Assembly: GCA_963677245.1 (NCBI GenBank)
Contig: OY781921.1
Location: 62,001-126,000 of the forward strand
Length of the DNA: 64,000 nucleotides
Direction: 5' to 3'
From: Saccharicrinis sp963677245
GTDB taxonomy: Bacteria > Bacteroidota > Bacteroidia > Bacteroidales > Marinilabiliaceae
The position numbers and the translations under genes are program-made. Positions 26,008-34,682 of this stretch are shown one piece after another (the stretch's first letter is position 1; each line of letters starts with the position of its first letter). A model generated the notes under the pieces. It was not told the DNA's origin. It ran no database searches and was given only the letters and a program-made list of their open reading frames with translations.

Positions 26008-27282
26008 TTAGAATGCCGTTAAGTGTTTTGCCACTTCTTTTTTAGTTTCATCTTCAAAGCTATCAAGATAAAGCTCTGTAGTTCTAAGGTTATTATGCCC
26101 CAAGCTTTCTCCAATATATTCAGTAGAAACACCTGAACGCTTTAATACAGTCGAAAAACTATGCCTTGCTGTGTATGTAGTAACTGTTTTTTCAATACCA
26201 ACCTCAGATGCAATTTTTTTCATGTGGTCATTTGTTCTTTTGATTAATCTGTCCAAGGTACGTCTTATCTGCTTTTCGGTCATATCTTCAGAAATGAAAC
26301 GAAATATATAGTTTTCCGGAGAACGGTCTTTATTTCCCCACTTATCAATTAGTCTTCTTAAATCGTCAGTATAAGCGACACTTATTGGTTTAGATGATTT
26401 TGTTGTCTTTCTTGTTTTCCTACGAATAAAAGTTATGAACTCACCATCAATATTCTTATACTTTAACCTAATAATATCGTTCATATTCGCTCCATTTAGA
26501 AGGTAGCTGAATAACCACAAATCTTTAGCCTCGTCACGATAAGAAAATTCCTCACATTCATAGTTATATATCTTTTCAATTTCATTTATTTTTAAAGCTC
26601 TTTTTACATTTTGACTAGATGGCAGCTTATAACCACCTTCGCCAAATGGGTAAATGTCTTTAGAAATAGCTCCCTCTCGTTGAGCAATCTTGAATATCGT
26701 TCTGGTCGAAGCCATATAGGTATTAACTGATGACATGGAAAGGTCTTGCGTTACCATCCATTGTTCGTACTTTTCAAGCTCTTGTACAGTAAGTTCTTTA
26801 AAGTCAATTTGATTACTGCCAAAATACCTTTTTAGCGTTCTCATTGCTGTAGTAAATTGCGCCCAACTACACCATTGGTCATTATCGCCAAATTCCTTAA
26901 TACGTCTTTCAAAGTAGAATAGGATATTTGTAAGGTCGCCTCCTGAAATGCCAAATTTTGTTTTAAACTGCCTGAACGAAAAAGTCTCCATTGAGGCAAT
27001 TATCTTATTGGCTTTATCTTCAATTAAAGAGAACTCTAATTTTATATCCTTGAAAACACCTCTTGGCTTTGGTGCAATTACTTTATTGAATTCATCTAGC
27101 GTAAATTCATAAACACGCTCTTTATTATCAATGCTGTAATACATTTGTTTACGGTTGTATGTAACCCTGAGTTTAGCAGGATGCTTACCGTTCTTCTTCG
27201 TCTGACTTTTATATAAAACTATTGCAGTACTAACTTTTGCTCCCATACAAACTGTTTTTCGTTTTTTTACTATATTGTACAA
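26008..27282 (-). CDS. Bacteroidota tyrosine recombinase (integrase)
   Basis: 424 residues. An N-terminal arm-binding and SAM-like region (about 15-210) precedes the catalytic domain. Visible catalytic residues are TARHSFST (H/R pair), LGHNN and the tyrosine in TTELYLDSF near 410. The first catalytic arginine box is LNGANMNDIIRLK, a degenerate form usual in this Bacteroidota family. It is AT-richer than the structural genes. Its position at the right border, facing into the element, suits an integrase that moves the virus-like block. It is not of the integron IntI type (no IntI-specific insert seen), so it does not explain the neighbouring cassette array. Confidence 0.8.
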   Translation of the reverse strand: MYNIVKKRKTVCMGAKVSTAIVLYKSQTKKNGKHPAKLRVTYNRKQMYYSIDNKERVYEFTLDEFNKVIAPKPRGVFKDIKLEFSLIEDKANKIIASMETFSFRQFKTKFGISGGDLTNILFYFERRIKEFGDNDQWCSWAQFTTAMRTLKRYFGSNQIDFKELTVQELEKYEQWMVTQDLSMSSVNTYMASTRTIFKIAQREGAISKDIYPFGEGGYKLPSSQNVKRALKINEIEKIYNYECEEFSYRDEAKDLWLFSYLLNGANMNDIIRLKYKNIDGEFITFIRRKTRKTTKSSKPISVAYTDDLRRLIDKWGNKDRSPENYIFRFISEDMTEKQIRRTLDRLIKRTNDHMKKIASEVGIEKTVTTYTARHSFSTVLKRSGVSTEYIGESLGHNNLRTTELYLDSFEDETKKEVAKHLTAF

Positions 27283-27400
27283 CCCTTTATTGACTGGGCT
27301 TTTGTATGTTTTTATTTCATATACTTTCTAACATACAAATACATGTCAAATATAGGAATTTTGGGTAATATAACGAAATTGGAAACGTGCTAATAAGCTG
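27283..27400 (-). promoter_or_regulatory. Integrase promoter/operator region with a 10-base inverted repeat
   Basis: TTTGTATGTT (27301-27310) and its exact complement AACATACAAA (27330-27339) lie 19-57 bases upstream of the integrase ATG. On the minus strand just upstream, TATATTTG matches the Bacteroidota -7 box TAnnTTTG. The repeat may be an operator or a recombination core site. Confidence 0.45.
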
Positions 27401-27442
27401 TATTTGAACTATTAAGCAATATTGGGAAATAAAAAGAAAGTA

Positions 27443-27574
27443 ATGTACAATGTATATACAAAATAGGCGTGATAGTAGTAAATTCAAAGGTTGTAGCCCG
27501 CTTCAACTTTTCAACGGTTTGATAGGTTTGAAGCCCGCAATCGCCTACTTTGCATATACTTACCGTTGGCGGTA
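27443..27574 (+). other. attC-like site 1
   Basis: Left arm GTATATACAAAATAGGCG (27452-27469) pairs with the arm ending CGCCTACTTTGCATATAC before GTTGGCGG at 27565. Contains the central CGGTTTGATAGG (27515-27526). The left core is degenerate (TGTAC instead of ..AAC), and no gene cassette lies to its left. Confidence 0.6.
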
Positions 27575-27613
27575 ATGCTGGCTGACTGCAAAACAATGAT
27601 AAATTAGAACAAA

Positions 27614-28141
27614 ATGAATTTCATACTAAGATTAAAAAACTGGCAATTATTTTTAATTATCCTGTTACTCCCATGGATTCTTGCGATTGGATTAAATATG
27701 ATGTTTGACTTTAAAAGTTACAGTGATGATGTTACTATGGGAATTTTTACGATTATTTATTATACAATCTTCATGATTTGGAATTATAAAGTGATAAGGA
27801 CATTCAATAAAAACGAATTGATTCTTAAACCAAATCAATTAAAACGACTTGACTGGTTGTTGATAATACTTTGTATTTATGCCATATACTTGATACTTCC
27901 GATTGAGATGCGAATGAATGGAAATCTATTGATGAAAATATTATCACCAATCGTTATGTTAATTTCAGCATATGCAATAATATTTGTCGTTTTCTGCACA
28001 GCAAAAACATTAAAAGGATTACAACTTAAAAACCAGATAAGAACTGCTGATATAATTGTTGAGATGTTTGTGATTTTTTATTTTCCAATAGGTGTTTGGT
28101 GGTTACAAAAAAAGGTAAACAGACTATTGACTGAGAAATGA
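27614..28141 (+). CDS. Cassette A: polytopic membrane protein
   Basis: 175 residues with five likely membrane segments (about 10-30, 40-60, 80-100, 110-135, 150-168) and short basic loops. First gene of cassette A; its stop overlaps the next start (ATGA). No family recognised. Paired membrane and small soluble genes in cassettes are sometimes toxin-immunity or defence pairs, but nothing in the sequence proves that here. Confidence 0.5.
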   Translation: MNFILRLKNWQLFLIILLLPWILAIGLNMMFDFKSYSDDVTMGIFTIIYYTIFMIWNYKVIRTFNKNELILKPNQLKRLDWLLIILCIYAIYLILPIEMRMNGNLLMKILSPIVMLISAYAIIFVVFCTAKTLKGLQLKNQIRTADIIVEMFVIFYFPIGVWWLQKKVNRLLTEK

Positions 28142-28494
28142 GATTTTTTAAAACACATAGACAAAAAATGATTGACGCTTGGAGACAAGCCGAGTTGGAT
28201 TTAGGTATTAAAATAAAAACTCCATTTCAACTTCAATTGGACTCAAAAAATTCTATGACAGTTGACATCTTGGTTGAGAATTTTGGGAGTAATAATGGAA
28301 CAATTATTCTAACGACAGAGAATATGGATGATTTTAATATTCCTGAAAAACATGGATATTATTGTTCAGCTTTAAATCCACGCGGATATTCAAAATATGA
28401 TAGAGAGAATTTTATAGATACATTAAACGATTGGGGATACTTTGGTGATGAATCAAACAAACCAGATTGGTATACTGGAGAACCATGGACTTGA
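28138..28494 (+). CDS. Cassette A: small unknown protein
   Basis: 118 residues, soluble. Translationally coupled to the membrane protein gene by ATGA. The sequence has a basic N-terminus and an acidic, aromatic C-terminal part (GYFGDE, WYTGEPWT). It ends 12 bases before the cassette end core. Function unknown; the coupling suggests it works with the membrane protein. Confidence 0.5.
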   Translation: MRFFKTHRQKMIDAWRQAELDLGIKIKTPFQLQLDSKNSMTVDILVENFGSNNGTIILTTENMDDFNIPEKHGYYCSALNPRGYSKYDRENFIDTLNDWGYFGDESNKPDWYTGEPWT

Positions 28495-28506
28495 AAATAA
28501 AGCACA

Positions 28507-28642
28507 TACCGCCAACAATGTATATAATTCATAAGGGTTTCAGTGGTTTGCGAAGCATGGTTCCCCGCTCCAAATTCGGTAACGATAGATACATACGCAG
28601 CCCGCAATCCCTTACGAAATCATATACTCAACGTTGGCATTC
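28507..28642 (+). other. attC-like site 2 (end of cassette A)
   Basis: End core TACCGCCAAC (28507-28516) is complementary to the cassette A start at 27565. Hairpin arms GTATATAATTCATAAGGG and CCCTTACGAAATCATATAC with unpaired bases, then GTTGGCATT from 28633 starts cassette B. Confidence 0.65.
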
Positions 28643-28683
28643 ATGCAGAAAGACCGAAGTACCATCAAATAAATTAAAGAGTT

Positions 28684-29799
28684 ATGGCAAAAGATATGAA
28701 TAGTGAAGCTTTTGACGAAGCTACTAAAACTAAACTCGAAATTTTCGGAGATAGCTTTAAAGAATGGTTTCCTGTTTTTCTTCATGATAGGTTTACAGAG
28801 AGCGTTGTGATTTTTGATTTTTTCGCAGGAAGTGGAACCGATGTTAACGGAGAACATGGCAGTCCATTAACTCTTTTGAAAAATGCGAAAGGAGATGATG
28901 GCAAATATTGCAGAGTTGCAAAGGACAAAAGTGTCCACTTTATTTTTAATGAAGCATTAAAACATAAAAGTGAAGCGCTAGTCGACAACATTAAAAATTA
29001 CATCTGTGATTGTCAAAATAAGGCAGAATGTGGTAATTGCGTGTATTCTTATGAAGTTCAGCAAGAGGAGTTTGCGAATTTATTCAATAATCAAGGAGTT
29101 CAAAATATACTTGAGAATAGAAAAATTGGAAAGTTTCTTTTGTTAGACCAATACGGTTTCAAAGAAATCAATAACGAGACATTTAAAAAACTTACAACTT
29201 ATCCTAAAACTGATTTCGTATTTTTTATCTCTTCTTCTAATATCAAGAGGTTTAAGGAGCATGAATATGTAAAAAAATATTTAGAAACAGAGAACCTTGA
29301 TTTCGATGATGCAGAACCAAAAGAATGCCATAGAGTTATCGCAAAATACTTTAAACAGTTAGCAGGTGATAAGTATTATGTTCATCATTTTACTATTAAA
29401 AAAGGAACAAATTATTGGGGGCTAATTTTTTGTACAGCTCATTCATATGGCATGGAAAAATTCCTAAAAACATGTTGGAAACATGATATTTCATCAGGAG
29501 AAGCCAACTTTAATATAAATAATGATTTAGGAGGATTATTTGCTGGAATTGAGCCTCCTAAGAAAAAGGTAGAAATTGAAAATGAAGTACAGAAATTAAT
29601 ATTAGAAGGAACTATAACAAGTAATATCGACGGATTTGAGTTTGTAATGCAAAATGGTTGTGAACCAAAATTATTCTCAGAGGTAGTAAAAAGACTTGAA
29701 AAAGAAGGAAAAATTGTTCGGTCAGGAAATTTAAACTATAGTTCTACAAATATTCATAAATTGCAAAAGGGAAAAGTTTACGAAATAAGCTTGAAATAA
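28684..29799 (+). CDS. tcmP: Cassette B: three-Cys-motif partner protein
   Basis: 371 residues. FFAGSG (F47-G52) is a methyltransferase-like motif I; the rest matches the TcmP layout, with a cysteine cluster (CDCQNKAECGNC, about 109-120) and a C-terminal winged-helix-like part. TcmP proteins are encoded next to three-Cys-motif DUF5131 proteins, exactly as here (TAATG overlap with the next gene). The biochemical role is not established; pairing with a radical-SAM-like protein suggests a modification system, possibly in anti-phage defence. Confidence 0.7.
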   Translation: MAKDMNSEAFDEATKTKLEIFGDSFKEWFPVFLHDRFTESVVIFDFFAGSGTDVNGEHGSPLTLLKNAKGDDGKYCRVAKDKSVHFIFNEALKHKSEALVDNIKNYICDCQNKAECGNCVYSYEVQQEEFANLFNNQGVQNILENRKIGKFLLLDQYGFKEINNETFKKLTTYPKTDFVFFISSSNIKRFKEHEYVKKYLETENLDFDDAEPKECHRVIAKYFKQLAGDKYYVHHFTIKKGTNYWGLIFCTAHSYGMEKFLKTCWKHDISSGEANFNINNDLGGLFAGIEPPKKKVEIENEVQKLILEGTITSNIDGFEFVMQNGCEPKLFSEVVKRLEKEGKIVRSGNLNYSSTNIHKLQKGKVYEISLK

Positions 29800-30524
29800 T
29801 GAGTACGACGAAGATAGAATGGACAGAAACAACTTGGAATCCTACAACGGGATGTACAAAGATTTCATTAGGTTGTAAAAACTGTTATGCGGAGAGGATG
29901 ACAAGAAGACTTCAGGCAATGGGGGTTAGTAAATACAAAAATGGCTTTGAACTTTGTTTTCATCCAGAAACATTGGAAGAACCATATTCTTGGAGAAAAC
30001 CAAGGACTGTTTTTGTGAACTCAATGAGTGATTTATTTCATGAAAACATGCCTTTAGATGTAATCCAAAAAGTATTTAAAGTGATGAATGACAATCCTCT
30101 TCACACCTTTCAAGTGTTGACAAAAAGAGCAGATGTTCTTTTAAAACATTCAAAACAATTAAAATGGTCTAAGAATATTTGGGTTGGCGTTACTGTTGAA
30201 AATCAAGAAAATGTTTCACGAATTGATTACTTAAGAAAAGTTAATGCAAATGTGAGATTTTTATCAATTGAGCCATTAATAGGGAAAATTGATTATTTGG
30301 ACTTAGAAAATATTGACTGGGTAATTGTTGGTGGAGAATCTGGTCCAGGCGCAAGACCAATGGAAGAAAGTTGGGTTCTTGAAATAAAAAAACAGTGTCA
30401 GAATCAAGATACTCCTTTCTTTTTTAAACAATGGGGCGGAACAAATAAAAAGAAAAATGGAAGACTATTGGAAGGTCAGACTTGGGATGAAATGCCAGAG
30501 AATATTAAATTACTAATAAATTGA
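29799..30524 (+). CDS. Cassette B: DUF5131 / phage Gp37-Gp68 family three-Cys protein
   Basis: 241 residues. It starts with the family signature around WNPTTGCTKISLGCKNCYAE; C19, C26 and C29 form the CX6CX2C cluster, probably an iron-sulfur site as in radical SAM proteins. Further family blocks are FVNSMSDLFHE, QVLTKRAD, WVGVTVENQE, FLSIEPL and WVIVGGESGPGARPM. The C-terminal FKQWGG is also typical. Coupled to tcmP by overlapping stop and start. The substrate is unknown. Confidence 0.85.
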   Translation: MSTTKIEWTETTWNPTTGCTKISLGCKNCYAERMTRRLQAMGVSKYKNGFELCFHPETLEEPYSWRKPRTVFVNSMSDLFHENMPLDVIQKVFKVMNDNPLHTFQVLTKRADVLLKHSKQLKWSKNIWVGVTVENQENVSRIDYLRKVNANVRFLSIEPLIGKIDYLDLENIDWVIVGGESGPGARPMEESWVLEIKKQCQNQDTPFFFKQWGGTNKKKNGRLLEGQTWDEMPENIKLLIN

Positions 30525-30536
30525 TATAAAGCACGA

Positions 30537-30560
30537 AATGCCAACAATAGTAACTGTTGC
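30537..30560 (+). other. Shortened junction at end of cassette B
   Basis: AATGCCAAC (30537-30545), complementary to the cassette B start, is followed by only AATAGTAACT and then GTTGCACAA at 30556. The hairpin expected of an attC site is missing. The same short junction recurs at 35719-35747. Confidence 0.6.
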
Positions 30561-32241
30561 ACAACTATGAAGATAAACCTGAAATAGCTATCTTAGAGCA
30601 TGCAAGGCAATAAAGAATATCAAGAAAAGCTATTTGTTAGTTTTCAACTCAGTCAGGTTGTTCCAGAGCATAACTTCTATCGCCGATTAAAGTCTGTATT
30701 GAATTTGGATTTTCTACAAAAAGAAACCGCATCATTTTATGGTAACTGCGGTCAAAAGAGTATCGATCCTCGAGTCTTTTTTAAGTTATGCATTGTTGGC
30801 TATTTAGAGAATATCATCAGTGATCGTAAATTAGTTGAACATTGCTCAATGCGCCTGGATATATTGTATTTTCTGGGCTATGATATAGATGAAGCGCTAC
30901 CGTGGCATAGTACTATCAGCCGTACTCGTCAGTTGTTTCCCGAAGATATTTTCGAACATGTATTTACCCGGGTATTTAAATTATGTGTGGATAGTGGTCT
31001 GGTAAGTGGTCATACTCAAGCTACAGATGCGGCTCCCATAAAGGCCAATGCAAGTATGGATAGTCTGGAGTTAAAAGTTCCGGAAGAAGAATTGGAAGAA
31101 CATTTATCGAAAATAAGAGCCATCTCTCATGGTGATCAACAACCGTTACGAAAAGCGAAAAAGAACAAAGCGCAAACCTCACAAAGAAAAGTATCAGCCA
31201 GTAAGGATGAACTCAATGAGATAGCTGCTCGTCAGAAGAAATGGGCGACTAACCAGACTACTCGTCAAGGAGCTAAATCTAAACGATCAAAATATACCAG
31301 CAACAAAACGCATTATAGTCCAACAGACCCCGATGCCCGTATAAGTGTAAAGCCTGGAAAAGCACGAAAGTTGAATTATCATGGAAACATTACAGTAGAT
31401 ACTTCGCACAACATAATTAGTGACGTTCAAGCTTACCATGCAGATAGAGTTGACAGTAAAAACCTGCAGGACATTGTAGACCGGACTAAAAAAAGGCTTC
31501 ATCAATCGGGATTATTATGGACGACTTTATTAGCTGATGCAGGATACAGTAGTGGCGAGAATTACCATTATTTAGAACAAAAACATTTGGTGAGTTATAT
31601 CCCAAAGCATGGAACCTTTAAAGGTGGTCCCGAAGGGTTTACCTTTGTCAAAGATCAAAATTACTGGTTATGTCCAAAGGGAATAAAGGTTGTGTTTAAA
31701 AAACAAAAATACAGCAACGATTCTTTGCAAAATCATTATTACACCAAAAGAAGCGACTGTAAAAATTGCCCTCAGAAAAAGACATGTATTGGAAAATCGT
31801 ATGAAAAAAAGATTGCCATAACAGCCTATCTTGATGAATATACCAGAAACAACAAACGAGTAAACAGTAGTCAAGGTAAACAAATGAAAGGCAAATGACA
31901 AGCCACCGTAGAGCCCGCCTGGGGTACTTTAACTCAGTTTCTTGGCTTACGAAAGATCAATACTTTGGGATTAAAACAAGCAAATAAGGTTGTTCATATG
32001 GCTGCTTGTGCCTACAATCTGAAGAAACTATTAAAATATAGCGTCAATAAGATTGAGTCTCAGTCAAAGGCTCAAAAAACTAATAAATTGACCAAATATG
32101 CTCTGTTTTTAGCCCTATTCGACTCATGTATTACATTTTTACTAATGATGATAAAAACAAATAAAACGAGAAATCAACTTTCTATTGTATGAATACAGAA
32201 TTTCTAAGATATATAATCTTAGAAAAAAAGATTTGTGCAAC
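30556..32241 (+). mobile_element. IS1182-family insertion sequence at a cassette junction
   Basis: About 1.69 kb bounded by GTTGCACAA (30556-30564) and TTGTGCAAC (32233-32241), a perfect 9-base inverted repeat. These ends also read as cassette start and end cores, so either the IS was captured as a cassette or it inserts precisely at such junctions. Confidence 0.65.
30600..32192 (+). pseudogene. IS1182-family transposase with an in-frame stop
   Basis: The transposase reads MQGNKEYQEKLF.. through the IS1182 N-terminal block and DDE region (QATDAAPIKANASM, TTLLADAGYSSGENY) to a TGA at 31896-31898. The same frame then continues with QATVEPAWGTLTQF and LGLKQANKVVHMAACAYNLKK to the TGA at 32190-32192. 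The expected residue at the stop is Arg, so a CGA to TGA change is likely. The last 98 residues, containing the conserved E region, would be lost unless the stop is read through. A 5' fragment of a second copy lies at 35783. Confidence 0.8.
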
Positions 32242-32375
32242 AGGCACAATAAATATACGTAATGCGGGGCGATGTGGTAGATTTTAACTTTAGAGCATTT
32301 AATAAAAATCGTAGCGGTTTGATAGTGAAGTGCCTTGAAATCCCGCACTACGCATATTCGAACCGTTGTGTTTAA
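32233..32375 (+). other. attC-like site 3
   Basis: TTGTGCAAC (32233-32241) is followed by arms AATATACGTAATGCGGG and CCCGCACTACGCATATT, and GTTGTGTTT at 32365. Contains CATTTAATAAAAATCG followed by CGGTTTGATAG (32315-32325), nearly identical to site 4. Confidence 0.65.
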
Positions 32376-32409
32376 TGCCAAGAAACCGAGTGCCACAGAA
32401 GAAAACTAA

Positions 32410-34377
32410 ATGAAAAGAGCATATTACTCAAATAAAATAGACCAATTTTTAAATGATTCAGTTTCCAGTATAATTGGGGAATTGAGCATGAATCATAGCA
32501 ACAGAAGTTTAGATGAGTTGCAAACTAATGCCTGGAAAAAGCAAATTGAAATTCTTAAAGACCAACTAAATGGATTGCAAGGACAAATCTATTTTGAGTT
32601 TGCAATCCCAAGAATGGGAAAACGGGTTGATAATATTGTAATAATAAAGGATACTGCATTTATCATAGAGTTTAAAGTTGGCGACGGTGGATACGAAAAA
32701 TATGCAATTGAGCAAGTTATTGATTATACAATTGACCTCAAGAATTTCCATGAAGGAAGTCATTTTGTAAAATTAATTCCAATCCTTGTTGCAACAAATG
32801 CAGAAATCACAAGTAATGAACTTCAAGAAATAATTAATTATAAGACAGCTGCAAAATCGAACAAGAATAACCTACAAGATGTAATAAAGTCTTTTCTAAA
32901 TGGCAATGATATCCTAATTGATGTTGACTATTGGGAAAACTCAATTTACAAACCTACTCCGACTATTGTTGAAGCTGCTCAAGCTCTGTATAAAGGTCAT
33001 AATGTAAAAGAAATCACCCGTTCAGATTCAGGAGCAATAAATCTTTCAAAAACTGCAACTTGTATAAACGAAATTGTAGAACATTCAAAAACTTCAAAAT
33101 CTAAATCAATTTGTTTTGTAACCGGCGTTCCTGGTGCTGGAAAAACTCTTGCTGGATTGAATATTGCAAATGAAAGAATGAATGCTGACGAAAATGAACA
33201 TGCTGTTTTTCTTTCTGGAAATGGACCTTTAGTTGATGTTTTAAGAGAAGCATTAACAAGAGATGAAGTACAAACGGCTAAGGAATCCGGAGAAAACAAG
33301 ACAAAGAAACAAGCTGTAATTAAAGCAAATGCTTTTATCCAAAATATTCATCATTTCAGGGACGACAATCTTTTATCAGAAAAAGCACCCATTGAAAAAG
33401 TAGTTGTGTTTGACGAAGCTCAAAGGGCATGGACAATGCAACAAGCAAGTTCATTTATGAAAAGAAAAAAAGGAATTGAGGACTTTAACATGTCAGAACC
33501 TGAATTCCTGATTGATGTAATGAACCGACATGAGGATTGGTGTACAATAATCTGTTTGATTGGAGGTGGCCAAGAAATTAATACAGGAGAAGCAGGATTA
33601 GAAGAATGGATTGTAGCATTAAAGGAACATTATTCTGAATGGGAAATACATTATTCGAATCTAATAACTGAGAATGAAAATTATTTAAAACAAACTGAAC
33701 TTAAAGAATGGCTAAATAACAATGCAAATATCCAAACGGATTTACATTTAGCCGTTTCTGTTAGGTCATTTCGTTCAGAGAAACTCTCGGATTTTATACA
33801 TGAATTATTGGATTTAAAAAAGGATTCTGCAAATAAACTATATAACGAGTTAAAATCAGATTACCCTATTGTATTGACTCGAAATTTAGAACTCGCTAAA
33901 AAGTGGATTAAGAACAAAGCAAAAGGAACAGAACGAGTTGGGCTTATAGCTTCATCTGGTGCTCGCCGTTTAAGACCACATGGAATTGATGTAAAAAATG
34001 AAATTGAAGCTGCAAATTGGTTTCTTAATGACAAGGAAGATATTAGGTCATCGTATTACATGGAAGACATTGCTACAGAATTTGATATTCAAGGACTTGA
34101 AATAGATTGGGCTTGTGTTGCTTGGGGTGCAAATTTTCATTTAAATAGTACGACCTGGAAATATCAAAATTTTAAAGGGACTAAGTGGCAGAACATTAAT
34201 AAAGAGATTGATAAGAGTTATTTAAAAAATACATACAGAGTTTTGCTAACAAGAGCGCGTCAAGGTATGGTGATTTTTATACCAGAAGGCTGTGATTCAG
34301 ATAAAACAAGACCAAATGAGTTTTATGATAACACATATAAATATTTGAAAGAATTAGGAATAAACGAATTAGAATAA
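32410..34377 (+). CDS. Cassette C: nuclease-fused DUF2075 helicase/ATPase
   Basis: 655 residues. N-terminal about 40-170: a PD-(D/E)XK-like nuclease pattern with a D in RVDNIVIIKD and E-x-K in FIIEFKVG. Then a superfamily 1-like ATPase of DUF2075 type: Walker A GVPGAGKT with K245, Walker B VVVFDEAQRAW (about 335), GGGQEINTGE, and a C-terminal VLLTRARQGMVIFIP box. Nuclease-helicase fusions are frequent in phage-defence loci, and a single-gene mobile cassette fits that. It could also act in repair. Function inferred. Confidence 0.65.
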   Translation: MKRAYYSNKIDQFLNDSVSSIIGELSMNHSNRSLDELQTNAWKKQIEILKDQLNGLQGQIYFEFAIPRMGKRVDNIVIIKDTAFIIEFKVGDGGYEKYAIEQVIDYTIDLKNFHEGSHFVKLIPILVATNAEITSNELQEIINYKTAAKSNKNNLQDVIKSFLNGNDILIDVDYWENSIYKPTPTIVEAAQALYKGHNVKEITRSDSGAINLSKTATCINEIVEHSKTSKSKSICFVTGVPGAGKTLAGLNIANERMNADENEHAVFLSGNGPLVDVLREALTRDEVQTAKESGENKTKKQAVIKANAFIQNIHHFRDDNLLSEKAPIEKVVVFDEAQRAWTMQQASSFMKRKKGIEDFNMSEPEFLIDVMNRHEDWCTIICLIGGGQEINTGEAGLEEWIVALKEHYSEWEIHYSNLITENENYLKQTELKEWLNNNANIQTDLHLAVSVRSFRSEKLSDFIHELLDLKKDSANKLYNELKSDYPIVLTRNLELAKKWIKNKAKGTERVGLIASSGARRLRPHGIDVKNEIEAANWFLNDKEDIRSSYYMEDIATEFDIQGLEIDWACVAWGANFHLNSTTWKYQNFKGTKWQNINKEIDKSYLKNTYRVLLTRARQGMVIFIPEGCDSDKTRPNEFYDNTYKYLKELGINELE

Positions 34378-34382
34378 GGCAC

Positions 34383-34522
34383 TAAAACACAACACGGTAT
34401 ATAAAACATTTGGCGGAAAGTGCTAATTTTAAGGTCGGTACATTTAATAAACATCGCAACGGTTTGATAGGAAATCGCTTTGAAATGCCAAACGTTTTAT
34501 ATACCCAACCGTTGGGGCTAAT
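34383..34522 (+). other. attC-like site 4
   Basis: End core TAAAACACAAC (34383-34393) complements the cassette C start. Arms GGTATATAAAACATTTGGC and GCCAAACGTTTTATATACC form the hairpin; CGGTTTGATAGG lies at 34460-34471; GTTGGGGCTA at 34511 starts cassette D. Confidence 0.7.
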
Positions 34523-34596
34523 TCCCCCTATACACTCACTGAATTAATTTCATAGGAAGTTAATTAATTCTGAAAAAGTGTATTGATTTCTGATGC

Positions 34597-34657
34597 TAAC
34601 GGTAAAATTAGTATCGTATTGAAATATAGGGTATTGCAAATTATATTTTACCGTTAG
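34597..34657. repeat. 13-base inverted repeat in the leader of cassette D
   Basis: CTAACGGTAAAAT (34597-34609) and its exact complement ATTTTACCGTTAG (34645-34657), 35 bases apart, end 25 bases before the lipoprotein start. It could be an operator, a leader hairpin or a remnant of a smaller recombination site. Confidence 0.5.
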
Positions 34658-34682
34658 TTAGAATTAACAAAAACGACGTAAT

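Larger units (their letters stand above)
3047..27340. mobile_element. Integrated virus-like element without recognisable tail genes
   Basis: A continuous block of genes, all on the plus strand except the terminal integrase, with short or overlapping junctions and higher G+C than both flanks. It encodes candidate virion proteins, a spike, two muramidase-type enzymes, a holin, methyltransferases, a strawberry-notch helicase, an LPD1 protein, a RadA-like ATPase and a tyrosine recombinase at the right edge. I found no terminase, portal, major tail, sheath, tape-measure or relaxase gene, so an ordinary tailed prophage or conjugative element is unlikely. Boundaries are approximate: left after the terminator at 3045, right near the inverted repeat upstream of the integrase. 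No att duplication was identified. Confidence 0.65.

Noticed and set aside
26008..27282. Integron integrase for the cassette array
   Set aside because: The protein is a Bacteroidota SAM-like tyrosine recombinase facing the virus-like element; no IntI-specific features were seen.
3047..27340. Integrative conjugative element
   Set aside because: Helicase and methyltransferases would fit, but there is no relaxase, coupling protein or Tra gene, while a holin, an endolysin and a spike are present.
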